This document shows, piece by piece, positions 22,946 to 35,000 of a DNA stretch of 64,000 nucleotides. This DNA is from Kingdonia uniflora. Lineage: Eukaryota; Streptophyta; Magnoliopsida; Ranunculales; Circaeasteraceae. Where the stretch lies: positions 806,001-870,000 of the forward strand of contig JACGCM010001710.1 of assembly GCA_014058105.1 (NCBI GenBank). The letters run 5' to 3'. How positions within the stretch are numbered: the first letter of the stretch is position 1; each line of letters starts with the position of its first letter. The notes beneath the pieces are model-generated. The model worked only from the letters and a program-made list of their open reading frames with translations. It had not been told where the DNA came from and did not search any database. The position numbers and the translations under genes are program-made.

Positions 22946-25893
22946 TATGGCTCTTACCTCAGAAGTGCTGAAGTTTGATTCCAACAAACCCTCTAAGTTT
23001 GATGGTCTCAAATTCAAGAGGTGGAAGAACAAAATGTTCTTTTATCTCTCACTTAAGGAAGTGACTTATGTTATAGAATAAGAATGCCCAATTGAACCTC
23101 CCATTCCTGTACCTGCGGTAGACCCTGACCTGATTACAAATGAATTTGACAAAACTTTTGAATCAATCTCGAACTGGACTGAGGCTGCCTTCAAATGCCA
23201 AAATTTTATCCTGAACAATTTAGTAGACGAACTGTATGATTACTATCTATAGTCTGAAACTACGAAAACTATTTGGGAAGCATTACAGAGGAAGTATAAT
23301 ATGAAAGAGGCAGGCTCTAAAAAGTTTGTCGTAAGTCGATATCTCAAGTTCACTATGGTCGACGATAAGTCGGTAATTAGCCAATCACAAGAGTTGCAAC
23401 GAATTACACATGAGATCGTGTCCAAAGGGATACCTCTCGATGAACAATTTTAGGTTTCCGTGATGATTGACAAATTACCGCCTAATTGGAAAGACTATAA
23501 AAATATCCTGCGACACAAGTCAAAGGAACTTACCATGGAGAACTTGATTACTCATCTTAGGGTTGAAAAAGAATCTAGAAAACAAGACCTAAAAGAGGAA
23601 TTCCTCTTGGTTCAAGCCAAAGGGAAGGTTCATCTGAAACCTTTCAAGGCTAAGAATGGCGGTAATAGGAACAACCGTCCTAACGGTAGAAATCCAAATA
23701 ACCGTCATAAAAATGGATACCAGAATCCTAATAAGGGAATGAACCAACAAGCCCCACCATATAACAGAATAGTTTCTATTGTGTGCTTCAACTGTAATAA
23801 GCCTGGATACATATCTAGAAACTGTCGAAACTGCAAACCTGTTGCTCAGGCAAACATTATCGAAGAGCCCTTAGTGGCTATGATCACGGAGATCAACATG
23901 GTCAGTAGAACCGATGGGTGGTGGGCTGATTCGGGTGCTTCTAGGCATGTCTGCTATGAACGCAATTGGTTCAAGACCTATAAGGAAATTGAAGACCAGA
24001 AGGTGCTACCTGGGGATTTCCATTACACCAAAGTGCTAGACACTGGAGATGTTGAACTGGTATTTACCTCTAGAAGGATAGTGACTCTGAAGGATGTGAT
24101 GCACACACCTAAAATAAGGAAGAATATTGTTTCTGGTTATCTTCTCAATAAGGCAGGACTTCAACAGACCATTGGCTCAGATTAGTACATTTTGACTAAG
24201 GGTGGGATTTTTGTGGGAAAGGGCTTTGCTTGTAATGGAATATTCAAATTGAGTATTGAAATAGATAAATCTGCTTATGCTTACTTATTGTCTTATTTTA
24301 ATAATTGGCACTCAAGACTATGTCATGTTAATAAGAAGCTAGTACATAATATGAGTAAACTAGGTATGATCCCTAAAGTAGATTTAAATGATTTTGATAA
24401 ATGTCAATCTTGCAGTCAAGCTAAGATTACTAAAACCTCACATAAAAGTGTTATAAGGGAATCACAACTTTTGGATTTAGTACACTCTGACAATTGCGAA
24501 ACGGACGGTACATTAACTCGAAATGGTAAAAAATATTTTATAATGCTTATAGATGATCACTCAAACTATACTCAGGTTTACCTAATGCGTCACAAAAGTG
24601 AAGTTATAGATATGTTTAGGACATATGTAACAGAGGTGAAAAATTAGTTTGATAGACACATTAAAAGATGTAGTGATAGAGGCACAGAGTATCATTCACA
24701 TGAATTTCAAAACTTGTATGAATCCTTGGGGATTATACATGAAACTACTGCTCATTATTCTCTAGAATCTAACAGTAAAGTTGAACGCAAAATTAGAACG
24801 TATACTGAGTTAATAGTTACTATTTTACTTAGTTTTGGATCACCCAAATCTTTATGGGGTGAAGCCTTATTATCTGTTTGTCATGTTTTAAACCGTATTC
24901 CTCATATCACATCTGCATTATCACCTTATGAAATTTGGAGAAAAAGAAACCTAATATTAGCTATTTTAAGGTTTGGAGTTGTTTAGCCTATATTCGTAAA
25001 CCTGATCCTAAACGGATAAAACTAGCTAGTAGAGCTTTAGAATGTATTTTCATTGGTTATGCTATTAACAGTAAAGCTTACAGGTTTCTTGATATTAAGA
25101 ATAATGTAATAATTGAATCACTAGATGTTGATTTCTATGAGGACAAGTTTCCCTATTTACTGAGGGACAGTGGGGGTAGCAGTGGGGGTTCTCAACCTTC
25201 TACATTTTTGACCCCTAATGTACCTCAAGTAAACGATCCTAGAGCTGTTGATTCTCATGTTATAGACTTAAAACTTCGTAGAGGTAAACGTTTAAAGATT
25301 GCTAAGAATTTTGGTAATGATTATGTTGTACACACCTTAGAATCTGACCCTAATATTATCAGGGAAACGTTAATCTCAAGTGACGCTGATTTGCGGCAAG
25401 AGGCCATTGATGATGAAATGGATTCTCTTACTACAAATGAAACTTGGGATTTAGTTAACCTACCTCCTGGTAGTCGTTTTATTGGGTGTAAATAGATATT
25501 AAAGAAAAAACTTAAACCAGATGGTACTATAGATAAATATAAGGCAAGACTTATAGCAAAGAGATATGTGCAAAAGGAAAATATTGATTTCTTCGACACA
25601 TATTCCTCAGTTACTCGTGTAACAACCATTAGAGTATTATTGTCTGTTGCTGCCGTGCACGATTTGATTATTCACCAAATAGAAGTAAAAACAACATTTT
25701 TAAATGGAGAGCTTGAAGAGGAATTATATATGGGTCAGCCAGAAGGCTTTGTGGTACCTGGTGAGGATAACAAAGTATGCAAGCTAAATAAGACCTTATA
25801 CGGTCTAAAGCAAGCTCCAAAATAGTGGCACGACAGAATCGACCAATTACTTCTTTCAAATGGTTTTAAGATTAACGTTGTTGATAAGTACCT
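22946..25893 (+). pseudogene. Copia B gag-pol, truncated in RT
   Basis: Starts at ATG 22946 (MALTSEVLKFDSNKPSKFDG), a copia gag. An in-frame stop occurs after about 45 codons, with more near 23250 and 23450. A zinc knuckle reads CFNCNKPGYISRNC (the usual His is Tyr) near 23785. Then follow protease (WWADSGASRHVC, about 23920), GAG-pre-integrase (WHSRLCHVNKKL, about 24306), integrase core (LVHSDNCETDGTLTRNGKKY and the DRGTEY, ESNSKVER region), a frameshift near 24985, and RT ('VKTTFLNGELEEELYMGQPEGF', 'LNKTLYGLKQAP'). It stops abruptly after 'SNGFKINVVDKY'. Clearly inactive. Confidence 0.9.
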
Positions 25894-26367
25894 TGATAGA
25901 CACGTAATATTTACGTGAACAACACCTAAATTTATATCTACCTAGTCATTTATTAAATAAATGTGACACTAATAGTGTTTTTGTTTGTATTTACAGAAAT
26001 CAGTCACATGATAAACAAGTCGTACAATTTTCTGGTTTTTAACAAAGAATAAGAGTGATACACTCCAATAATGATTCTCATTTAAAGTTGTCAACCAAAG
26101 GCCCATGCATGGAATCCCATTGAAGAGAATTAGATATATATATTATTCTCATGAGTTGTAATACAAGATTTTAGGCATTGTTTAGGGGATTTTATATTAA
26201 TGGTGATTTTTAGTAACCTTTCCTATACTCTATAAATATGAGGGGAATCCTACCCATGAGAGATGATCTTAGAGAGTGTAAATCAAAGTTTATAGCAATA
26301 AAGCTTATTCTTTCTCTTTTTCTTGTCTTTTACTTTTTTCGTAGTAATAGTAGTATGGTAATGATCA
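25894..26367 (+). repeat. Solo LTR (TGATAGACAAG family), copy 1
   Basis: 474 bp with TG...CA ends (TGATAGACACGTAATATTTA ... GGTAATGATCA). It carries a TATA box (CTATAAATATGAGGGG near 26231) and an AATAAA signal near 26298. A second copy is at 37865-38386. No target duplication was found, so it may have arrived by recombination. Confidence 0.75.
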
Positions 26368-26372
26368 ATAGT

Positions 26373-26453
26373 CAGAACTTACTATAGCTGTTGCTGCTCT
26401 GAATTACTAAAAAGGGGAAAGCTTATTACAGGTTCCTTTCAATTCATTTTACA
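26373..26453 (+). repeat. Copia B 3' LTR remnant
   Basis: Matches the last ~75 bp of the 5' LTR (GAATTACTAAAAAGGGGAAA...TTTTACA) and is followed by the ataac duplication. Confidence 0.85.
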
Positions 26454-26458
26454 ATAAC

Positions 26459-27117
26459 AGTTGTCAGAAGTTATATCAACAGTCACAATGCATTTCCCAA
26501 TATTAACAAAGACACTACATACCTTCTTGTCAAATGTTACCGTGCTTTCCGCATTACATAAGTGACTCACACTTAGAAGATTTACAGTTAGTCCATTAAC
26601 ATAGAGTATATTATCAACTGCTAGGCACCCAATTCCTTCTACACTCCCTTTTTCTACAATCTTTCCACTCATCCCTTCTCTAAAAGTAACATCACCCCCC
26701 TTGAATATCTGAGACATTGCTCAGATGAGTAGCATCCCTGGTCATGTGATGAGAACATCCACTATCTACATACCACTGGGTAGAGTTGAAAGCATTTAGA
26801 GCCATCACTGCAATATTACAGTGTAATTGTGGTAAAAGACCCTTCTTCTGAACCCAAATGGATCTCACTTTCTTTTGTATTTCTGTCACTTGAGTCAAAT
26901 TCCTGAAACCCTTCAAAGACTTTTGGACAAAAGATGAATTAGCAAACGATTAGACATATGATTGATAGGGTTCCCTCTTTCAATATGAAGATCATTCCAA
27001 CCATATAATTCATGAACATATTTGCATTAGGGAGCAAGATGACCCTTTCGACCACAAGCCTGGCAATAAAATACATGAAAGATAAAAGGCTTCTTAGTCT
27101 GCCTATGAGGAGCATTA
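26459..27117 (-). pseudogene. Copia A zinc knuckle and protease
   Basis: Reading the minus strand from 27117: a zinc knuckle 'CQACGRKGHLAP' lacking its last Cys before a stop, then 'NSTQWYVDSGCSHHMTRDATHL' (catalytic D-S-G intact) and 'GDVTFREGMSGKIVEKG', 'DNILYVNGLTVNLLSVSHLC'. These are the standard copia protease and following region. The frame continues into the integrase segment at 22117 once copia B is removed (TSDNCY joins NSYVVPQNS). Confidence 0.85.
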
Positions 27118-27240
27118 ATTATACTTAGGGTTGAGCAGTAATTCGGCCAAAACGAAAAACCGAACAAAAACCGATCAATTTTTTCGGTTTGGTTAGGTTT
27201 TCAAGAGTTTCGGTTCGGTTTCGGTTAGACTACAGAGAAA

Positions 27241-28374
27241 TCAGACCAAAACTAAACTGAACCGACTATTAGCCTATTAACAAAAATAACCTTATCTACC
27301 TCCTAGTCCTCTCTCTCTCAGCTCTCTGACCCTCTTCCCTCCCCAATTCTAGAAAAAAAAAACCTATATAATATAAGAAAAATCTATATGGATTAACTAT
27401 TGAAGTTATGAGAACAGATGAGAGACAAAAAAAGGAAGGTTTAATGAGCTTGTAAGAGAGTAGTTACGCCTATTTGTTTACTCTCTCTACCTCCATTGTT
27501 CTTCTTGCTGTTGAGAAGATCTATATCAACCATTATTCAACTTTTCAAGGTGAGAAAGAGAGATTTGGGTTTTGTAGATATGTCGTTTTGTTTAGGGATT
27601 GACTTGTTTTCAATTGGGGTTGTACTATTTTCAATTGGGGTTTCATGTTTACAAGGTGTTTGATGAATTGAGGTTGTTTGATTTTGTGAAAATTAGTTAT
27701 TTTGAGGTCTGGGTTTTTCTGGGGTTCCCTTTTTTTATGGATCTTTGATTCTTAGGGCGAGAGAGTTACTTTTTGCTTTCTTCCCTTTTAGAGTTCATTG
27801 TTGTTATTGTGGCGATCTTGTATTTGAATTTAAAGTTGGGGTTGGAATCAGATTCTTATTTTTGTTTCTTTTCTTTTGGACTTGGTCTGACTATCATTAG
27901 AATCTATAGTTTGAATAGAGAACTTCACACCTGAATCTCTGAGGTTCTCTCTCCTTAAATTTAGACCTCTCAGATTGATTGATTAATTCATTCATTGTAG
28001 AGAGAAAAGACCTCATGCATCTTTCACTATGGAAGCCGATATCCCATTGTGCTTCCCTTTTCCTAGATAAAAAGAGCAGAAGAGGAGATGGTCATGGTGG
28101 TCTGACAGAGGAAGGGTAGCAGAAAACTTCTTCCATTTTACATAAATTGCAAGAGCACAAGCTTAAGGAGGCACTTGAAGAGGTATCAGAAGATGGGTCT
28201 CTTATTAAATTACTGGAGATACCCCTTTAGAACATCATTCAATCTTCTTCTTTGATTTTGAATAAGGTGGAGGATGCCTATATGTTGGAGAAGGCAACCT
28301 TAGTTAATGGTTGCCAATTTGATGTTGATGCTGTTGATTCGATATTGGAGATAAACATCTCTTGAACTACTTCC
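27241..28374 (+). other. hAT interior, gene-like leader sequence
   Basis: Contains CT-rich tracts and unspliced leader-like sequence, with a frame at about 28135-28350 reading 'LKEALEEVSEDGSLIKLLEI' and 'LNKVEDAYMLEKATLVNG'. I do not recognise the protein. A similar phrase ('gatgatgctgctgattcaat') recurs at about 35901, on the far side of the MULE. It could be captured host sequence. Confidence 0.35.
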
Positions 28375-28382
28375 ATCTACAC

Positions 28383-28646
28383 CAGGGCCGACCCTGAGGT
28401 TGTGCGAGGAGGGCGACCGTACAGGGCCCAAGAATAAAAGGGCCCAAAAAAAAATTGCCAAAGGGTTAGAAGAAATATATAAAAATAAATTTGTGAATAA
28501 CATATATGATGAAGACTTAGCTTAGTTGGTTGATGTTTTGTCTCTTGAGTGAGAGGTCAAGTGTTCAAGCCCCTAGCAAAACAAAAAAAATTTAGGCCTT
28601 TTTTGTATTTTTGCACAGGGCCTTTGAGGAACTTGGGCCGAGCCTG
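28383..28646. mobile_element. hAT-type MITE (264 bp)
   Basis: Ends are CAGGGCCGACCCTG and GGGCCGAGCCTG in inverted orientation, with a perfect 8-bp duplication atctacac at 28375-28382 and 28647-28654. No coding capacity. Confidence 0.92.
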
Positions 28647-28681
28647 ATCTACACTTTTGCCATCATGGAAAGAAAGAGTCT

Positions 28682-28834
28682 GAGATAGATATTCCAAAGG
28701 GGTATCTTGCAATCATGGTAGGCCAAGGTGAGGACCAAATAAGAGTTGTAGTCCCTGTTAAGTACTTCAAACACCCATTGTTTATGCAGTTATTGTAAGA
28801 AGTTGAGGAGGAGTTTGGGTTGGGAGACTTTACA
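28682..28834 (+). pseudogene. SAUR (small auxin-up RNA) fragment
   Basis: The plus strand reads IPKGYLAIMVGQGEDQIRVV, then VPVKYFKHPLFMQLL, a stop codon, and EVEEEFGLGDF. This is the core of SAUR proteins (family pattern PKGYLAVYVG...RFVVPVSYLNHPLFQELL..AEEEFGF). The N-terminus is missing. A TAA replaces a codon after LL, and the end of the domain is cut by the MULE terminus. It lies inside the hAT-type element, so it is probably a captured fragment. Confidence 0.85.
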
Positions 28835-28983
28835 TGCACATCCCATATTTAATGGGTGCACATCCCGGATGATTACTCCTTTTATTGGACGACATCAAAG
28901 TGATGGACCCTACCAAACTAGACTTTTGAAGTTCTAATTAAATTATTCTTAATATTTTTTTTTACTAATCCCACACACCAAAC

Positions 28984-29028
28984 TCTCTGTAACTCTCTAT
29001 AATTTCGAGCAAGAGTTGGGGCGCCCAA
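28984..29028 (+). repeat. Single GGGGCGCCCAAAAC module
   Basis: Same module as the pair at 31613-31722: 'ctctataatttcgagcaag' followed by AGTTGGGGCGCCCAAAACT. Together with the pair it brackets the second plant-transposon pseudogene in direct orientation. Confidence 0.7.
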
Positions 29029-29819
29029 AACTGTTGTATCACTCCCGCCAAAATTACTCTAAAAGTAAAAATGGCCATCTCTCCAAACCAACATCTTTCT
29101 TTCTTAAAAAAATCCTCAAAACCCAACAAAACCTCTCCAAGCCATCTCCTATACTATGGAACGATCACAACCGAGATGACGATATCAGAAAAAACAATTT
29201 TGATTTTGATTTCGACCGAGTGTACACATTAACACTAAACCACCCAATTTTACGCATTCTTGAATCATCCCAACCCACATTACAATAATTCAACCAAAAC
29301 CACACCCAACTTGTCATCTCAGGACTTATTGAACACTCTTTAATTGTGGGTCGAGCTATAAAGAAGCTTTGCTCGACCCAGTCGCATTTATGTGTAACTC
29401 AATCTCCAAAATAATGGAGTACAACTGTATAGCTTGGACACCCTAACGGTAACTCAACCTTCAAAACACTTCTCCTCCTTTTTGTCGTGAAGGACAAAGG
29501 CAAAAATAACAAACACCTACAACTAACTCAACCAATGACAAGTCAAAAGGATTAAATCATCGAAACAGAAAGATACACAATATAATAAAAATTGTAAATA
29601 GAGGAAGAATGTAGACGTGTAAAATACACAACAAGAGTGTAATGGGAAGATATAATGACCACATAATAGAGAATAACAGTACCGAACAAATGCACTAGAA
29701 AGATGCAGATGTACAAGTGCAAACAAAAGTGGATAACTAAAACCAACAATATTCCAAAAAGAAAGCTTGATACCCCAAAAATGCAATTGTAAAAAAAATA
29801 CAGCACCGAGTCCTCGATC
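29029..29819. other. MULE interior without recognisable genes
   Basis: A 90-codon plus frame (29016-29288) and two overlapping hydrophobic minus frames (29523-29806) exist but show no recognisable motif. I regard them as chance frames. Confidence 0.4.
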
Positions 29820-31199
29820 TTATTTATCCTTCAATCCCTCTTTAATCTTTTGGGACAACAATATCAAGTTATTGTCAATCTTCACATTCATCGCTGCCAA
29901 CGTATCTTCAACAACCTTGTTCAACACCGTAAAATTAGATCCCATTGTTGTAGTAACCAGCTGGACAATATTAGCAACAGAATCATTATGAGGAATGGAT
30001 GCAGACGTCACTGGACATAACGGGATATCAGAACGAGTAACAATAGGATCAGTCATATTACATGTTATAACACCAGCACCACCTAAATTGTTAAGCAAAG
30101 GCATACAACTTTCCTCATTCTCGAAGACGTCACAGACCTTTGCATGTTTAGATGAACTTGCGGCTGTAGGATAAACAGTAGGCCAATCGTCAACATCCTT
30201 ACACCACTCTCGAGGTTCCCCAGGAAGTCCATCTGCCCCAATCTCAAAGAAACCTGGATTTTTGGGAACTTGAGCATGACGAAGACGATGAAGATCAAGC
30301 TTGCCTATAGGGTATTGATAGTTTTGAGATGGAATAGAAACACCCTTAATCTCACAAATTCATCGAATTAGTCTACCAAAAGGTAATGGTTTCCGAGTAT
30401 TCGATAAACTTAGTCATATAATCCCATATCACGAGAGGAATATCAATAGGTTCACCTTGCGCTAGCAAACACATTAACTGAAGAGATTTCTTATGAACGT
30501 CATCAAAGTGTCCTTTCCTAGGGTAGATATTGCATTCAATAAAGTGAGAAAGAACTTGAAATATATGTCGAAGGTAACGAAGTGGAGCATTTGTCTTACC
30601 GACAATGGATTGCTAACGCTTACTGAAAAGCTGAGAAATGTACAGGAAGTCACAAACACTAGCATAAGGAAATGCGTGAACATTTTTCACACGAGGATAT
30701 TGCAGTGCTTTAGAGGTAAGATCTGGAGTAATGCGTACATCTTTGCCATAGAGACTTTTCCAGAAAATTTTCTTGGAGGGTTCAAGTTGATCTGCACAAG
30801 AGTAGAACAATCGAACATTCATAATCGGTGCATAACCTAACAGAGGATAAGAGAGGTGTTCATGTCCGAAAGGGAACCACAGGTTAAACGGGTACCATTT
30901 TAATTCATCAAAATTAACGTACCTTTCAGCAATAACCGACTTTCCAGAGTAAATAAATTTAAAATCTTCATACTCACTCTCATCACTGAAAATGCGAGAT
31001 GGAAAATTTTGAGGTTTGGCATGACGCTCAGAAGTATCAAGTTTAGCCCACCACTTAGGATCAGGTCGACTTGCAGAAACAATAGGTGATTTATGGAATT
31101 CTTTTTCGAAGACAGTTTCTTAGGAGTGATGGGAACCCTATGAACAATTTTCTTTTGATTCATAATTCTTGTACCGGGCGGAAGCTTTGTCTTAGCCAT
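29820..31199 (-). pseudogene. 'Putative plant transposon protein' family member, copy 2
   Basis: Reading starts at the MAKTKLPPGTRIMNQKKIV methionine (31199) on the minus strand and shifts frame repeatedly. Recognisable blocks are 'DPKWWAKLDTSE', 'APIMNVRLFYSCADQ', 'GKDVRITPDLTSKALQYPRV', 'ECNIYPRKGHFDDVHKKSLQ' and a C-terminal part ending in 'LNKVVEDTLAAMNVKIDN' (coiled-coil-like). The order parallels copy 1 at 14808-15970 (N-terminus, 'FY' block, 'I.PR' block, coiled-coil tail). The sequence is inactive because of stops and frameshifts. It lies inside the MULE. Function unknown. Confidence 0.5.
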
Positions 31200-31504
31200 A
31201 ACAAACACAATGTGACAAACTATCCAAGAACACATAATTCAATCACTAAGTAAAACTGTAATCATAAACAAACTATCCAATTTGTAGTAGAACAATAAAA
31301 TCGATCAAGGTTAAAACTCTAATTTGTAGTAGACAAGTGAAATTGATGAAGCAGACAATCGAACTTCATTTTAAAATCAAGAAGAAATGAGAAGAACCGA
31401 AACCTTAACTGTGATAGAAAAGTATGAATCGCAAGAGAGAAGGTATAATCGCTTTCCCTAACTGTGAACTTGACATTGATTCCATGATGAACCTTAATTA
31501 GAGT

Positions 31505-31520
31505 GAGAGAGAGAGAGAGA
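31505..31520 (+). repeat. (GA)n microsatellite
   Basis: GAGAGAGAGAGAGAGA just upstream of the copy 2 pseudogene. Confidence 0.9.
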
Positions 31521-31612
31521 GGCATTATCATTTTTCAATGGAGCCCTAGATAAGAACTGGTTTTGGGTGAACTGAAATAGGAACTGCTACTCCAAAAGAA
31601 AAAAGAAAAACC

Positions 31613-31722
31613 CCAAACTGTCTGTAATTTCGGGCGCAGAGTTGGGGCGCCCAAAACTAAAAAATTAAAAAATAACAAATTCTCTACAATTTCGGGTGCA
31701 GAATTGGGGAGCCCAAAACTAA
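31613..31722 (+). repeat. Paired GGGCGCCC-type modules
   Basis: Two direct copies of a ~40-bp module: 'ctgtaatttcgggcgcag' AGTTGGGGCGCCCAAAACT and 'ctacaatttcgggtgcag' AATTGGGGAGCCCAAAACT, about 60 bp apart. The core GGGCGC...GCGCCC can pair with itself. They lie about 420 bp upstream of the copy 2 start. Confidence 0.75.
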
Positions 31723-31786
31723 AAATTTTAAAAATATACAGACGAACATGAAGTAAAGCAAACATACAGACGAACATTGTATACAA

Positions 31787-32074
31787 AATAAGCCTTAAAA
31801 CAAAGCCAGTTAAAAAACATTTAATGCAAAAAAAAATTCATTAATAATTTATCGTCAACGTTACAAATACGAACATTGTATCTTTGATGTTAACTCAAAA
31901 GACTGTGGTCTGGAATATACATTAAAATCTACCAAAATATCAAAATTGCATATTTATATATGCATACCATCCTCCCAAAAGAACCAATGTCGTTGGATGG
32001 TCCGGTACGATGGATACCAAAAGTGTGATATATACATGCGCTCTTAAGATACAAAATTTTGCACCTAAATATTA
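31787..32074. other. Spacer downstream of the transposase-OTU gene
   Basis: AT-rich, no feature seen. Confidence 0.4.
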
Positions 32075-35000
32075 CTACTGATAAATTACCTCCACAAGTT
32101 TGAGTTCACGAAAGTGCTGAAGCCGATCAATAATCGAATTACCAATGTTAGACGTACTGTCATGATAATAAACCTCCCAAGACGGATGCAACTTTGGCAA
32201 AGGACAATTTTGCACAGTTTCAAGAGCAACAAAATGATTTTCGCCGATATAGCCAATCCCAGCCTCGACCGGGAGATCTTCAATATTTGCATGCAAAGGT
32301 ATGAATGTCATATCCGCAATGTTAGGATTGTCTTTGTCAGTCAACATAACAATAAGCCTATGTCACGCCGTCGCAATAAAAAATAACATGTCTGGCATCA
32401 CGAACCATTTAGTTGGAGGTACACTCATGGATTGGCTATATTAATCAATTCTGAATTCCACGTTCGAATATGTTGTTCCCCCAAACAATTTTGTGTAAAA
32501 ATCTTTGTGGTTATTCAACTCCTTCGTCATTGTCCTATGAACATCAGGCCACCTGTTCTCATTACCATAAAGGATCGCCGCCACAACTCAAAGCCCACAG
32601 TTCCCATCAGGAACAATATTCATAGCACTATAGATTATACTTTCCTGTGCATAAAATGGAAAGCATCCAATAAGTTCACCATAATCACAAAGAGTTGGAA
32701 ATGATAAAGTGTTATAATGTTGCTCTACATCCATTTTCCTTCTCACGATGTCCAGCTTACTTGGAAGCCCCGTATTCATCAATAACGGGGGAGTATGGAA
32801 TTCTTCAAGGGGAATAGGGCATTCGTCAACCAACGCATCATAGTTCTCTTCAAACTGCTTTCATGTAAGGTTTATTTTTTTTCCTAGCTAACTTGGGTTT
32901 CTTCACCTGTAGAACATCCTTTCCTTTTCCAACCGGATTAGGTGATACTTGATTCGCTTTTATTGTGCTTTCTTGAGTCCCAAGCTGATATTCCCAATGA
33001 GATGGATCCCTTTTATTGCTAATGTTAGCACTTTTCTTGTCCTTTCTTCTTCGCGGGATCTTTTTCCTACCTCTAGAGTTCACAATCGTCATAGGCTCTA
33101 ATAAATACGTTGACTCGGGGTTAGCTAACTCTAAAAGCTTTCTAACCAAAGAAGATCGATCAATATAGTCACCACCATCTCACTTCTGTGTCACCAATTC
33201 TAAAGCCGGTCTAATATCAACCACGTTATGGGCCTCAGTCGCCGCCTTTGGGTTGCTAGATAATTGAAATCAATGGGGGTGTATATACTTAACTGGAATG
33301 TGATGAATGACATCCATAAGTTAAGCCAATAAACATGCACAAGGAAGACCGTGTGTCCTTCTAAGTTTATAGCCACATTCCACCTTTGTAACATTTGGGC
33401 CAAGTAACTGCTTTAAGAGCTTGATTTCAGACACAATAAGGTCAAGTGCAACCCTAGATACAATCCGCCTCAAATTGGCGAACCAAAAATTGTGGTAGTG
33501 GTGCATCACCGTTCCCAAACTTTTTTCAATAGAAGCAAATATAGCAGTGTGTTGTAAACGAAGAAGCCTATCAATCGATTCCCAGCCCCAACAATAACTA
33601 AGATTTCTTGCTCGAAGGCATGTTTCAACATCGCGTGTGCACTCTCCACCCTATTACTTGTATAGTTTCCAAGATGCATGTGTTGGTCAACGTATACCAA
33701 AATAAACTTTGTACCATACAGACAAGACGTATTTAACACAAAGGTTGAATTTTGGCCTCTAAATGGCTTGAAACTCTTTCAAAGAACTGGTGTATTCTTT
33801 AATTGTAACACAATCTTCAACCAATACTTTGAACGCTCTGTTGAAGTCCCTCCAGGCGTCCTTATGGTCATCCTTCCTCGTCAGGTGTTTCTTCACATTC
33901 CCTTTACATTCATGTATATATGCCAATGACATAACATATGCTGCGATTCCAGAAATACAACACCAATTGCGTTCGTCAAAGCTAAATCTCGATCAGTAAT
34001 GATAACTTTAGGTAATTCACAATCATCGAAACAATTCCTAAAATTCTTGAGTGCCCATTCATAATTTCCCCCAGTCTCGCTGTCCATGTAACACGCACTG
34101 TGGAGGAACGTTTTACCTGTGGAGGTCACTCCAACAATCTCCAGAAATGGCCGATCAAATTTGTTAGTCTTGTACATACAATCCATCATGTATACAAGGG
34201 GGAAGCACTTGCCTAGACGTAACGACTCTCTATGAGTCCAAAAAATAGAACCCACGTGTTCGGTTGGGTGGTTCGTATGATTCTCCAAGTATTTAGCTTC
34301 ATCCAAATTTTGAAGAAGATGTTGCATTTCGATTCTCCCGCCCATGACTTCAACTCTCCACAATGCGCATGCATTGTACAATGACCTAATCGTAGATACA
34401 TTTTCTGAAAATTGTCGTTGAATTGCGTCCAATATCTCTTTCGGTTTAACACCTGCCTTGGTCATTCTAATCATTAAATTATTTTTTGCTTCTGTTAGAC
34501 GTCCTGCGTAGATGTGACCAACTAGCTTTTACGCAATTACATGGTTATGCCAACCATGCCTAACAACAACACCCACAACCTTTCAATACCATAGCAAAAC
34601 AATCCAATATCCAACCCACACCCAATTAGTTTTGAAGAAGTATGTCTCTTGCCCAAAGAAAATTTGGTTTTATCTCCACGATAAACACCATCGTACTCAC
34701 ATTTCATGTAAACTCTGGGATATCGCTTCATACGCGATTTTCTTATAACAACTACCATTTTTGCCTTCCTTCCAACACTCTTCACCCAACTCAATACCTC
34801 AGAACGCGTTTTAAACCTCTGCGGACAGACACAATATAAAAAATGAAACAATCACCATATCTATTGTGAACACATTGGTAGCATCTACAATATCATCAGC
34901 TCTAGGTATAGCACTGTATGGAGCAACTTTAATGGGTTCATTGTTGATTGGTGGCAAATGCCCTACCTTAACCTGGAAAACACAAAAATATATAATGTCA

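Larger units (their letters stand above)
22123..26453 (+). mobile_element. Copia B: Ty1/copia element nested in copia A
   Basis: Plus-strand element inserted between the protease and integrase parts of copia A. The 5-bp target duplication ataac flanks it at 22118-22122 and 26454-26458. The 5' LTR is complete (795 bp); only the last ~80 bp of the 3' LTR remain. Gag-pol runs to mid-RT at about 25893, where a foreign LTR (25894-26367) replaces the rest of RT, RNase H and most of the 3' LTR. Confidence 0.9.

Noticed and set aside
28135..28350. Frame with SEDGSL and DAYMLEKATLVNG considered as a named plant gene
   Set aside because: Looks gene-like, but I could not place it in a family with confidence.
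29523..29806. Hydrophobic minus frames resembling a small membrane protein
   Set aside because: Two overlapping frames are both hydrophobic because of AT-rich sequence; no start context or motif.
30493..30840. 115-codon plus frame
   Set aside because: Antisense shadow of the transposon-protein pseudogene, whose minus-strand reading has family-like motifs.
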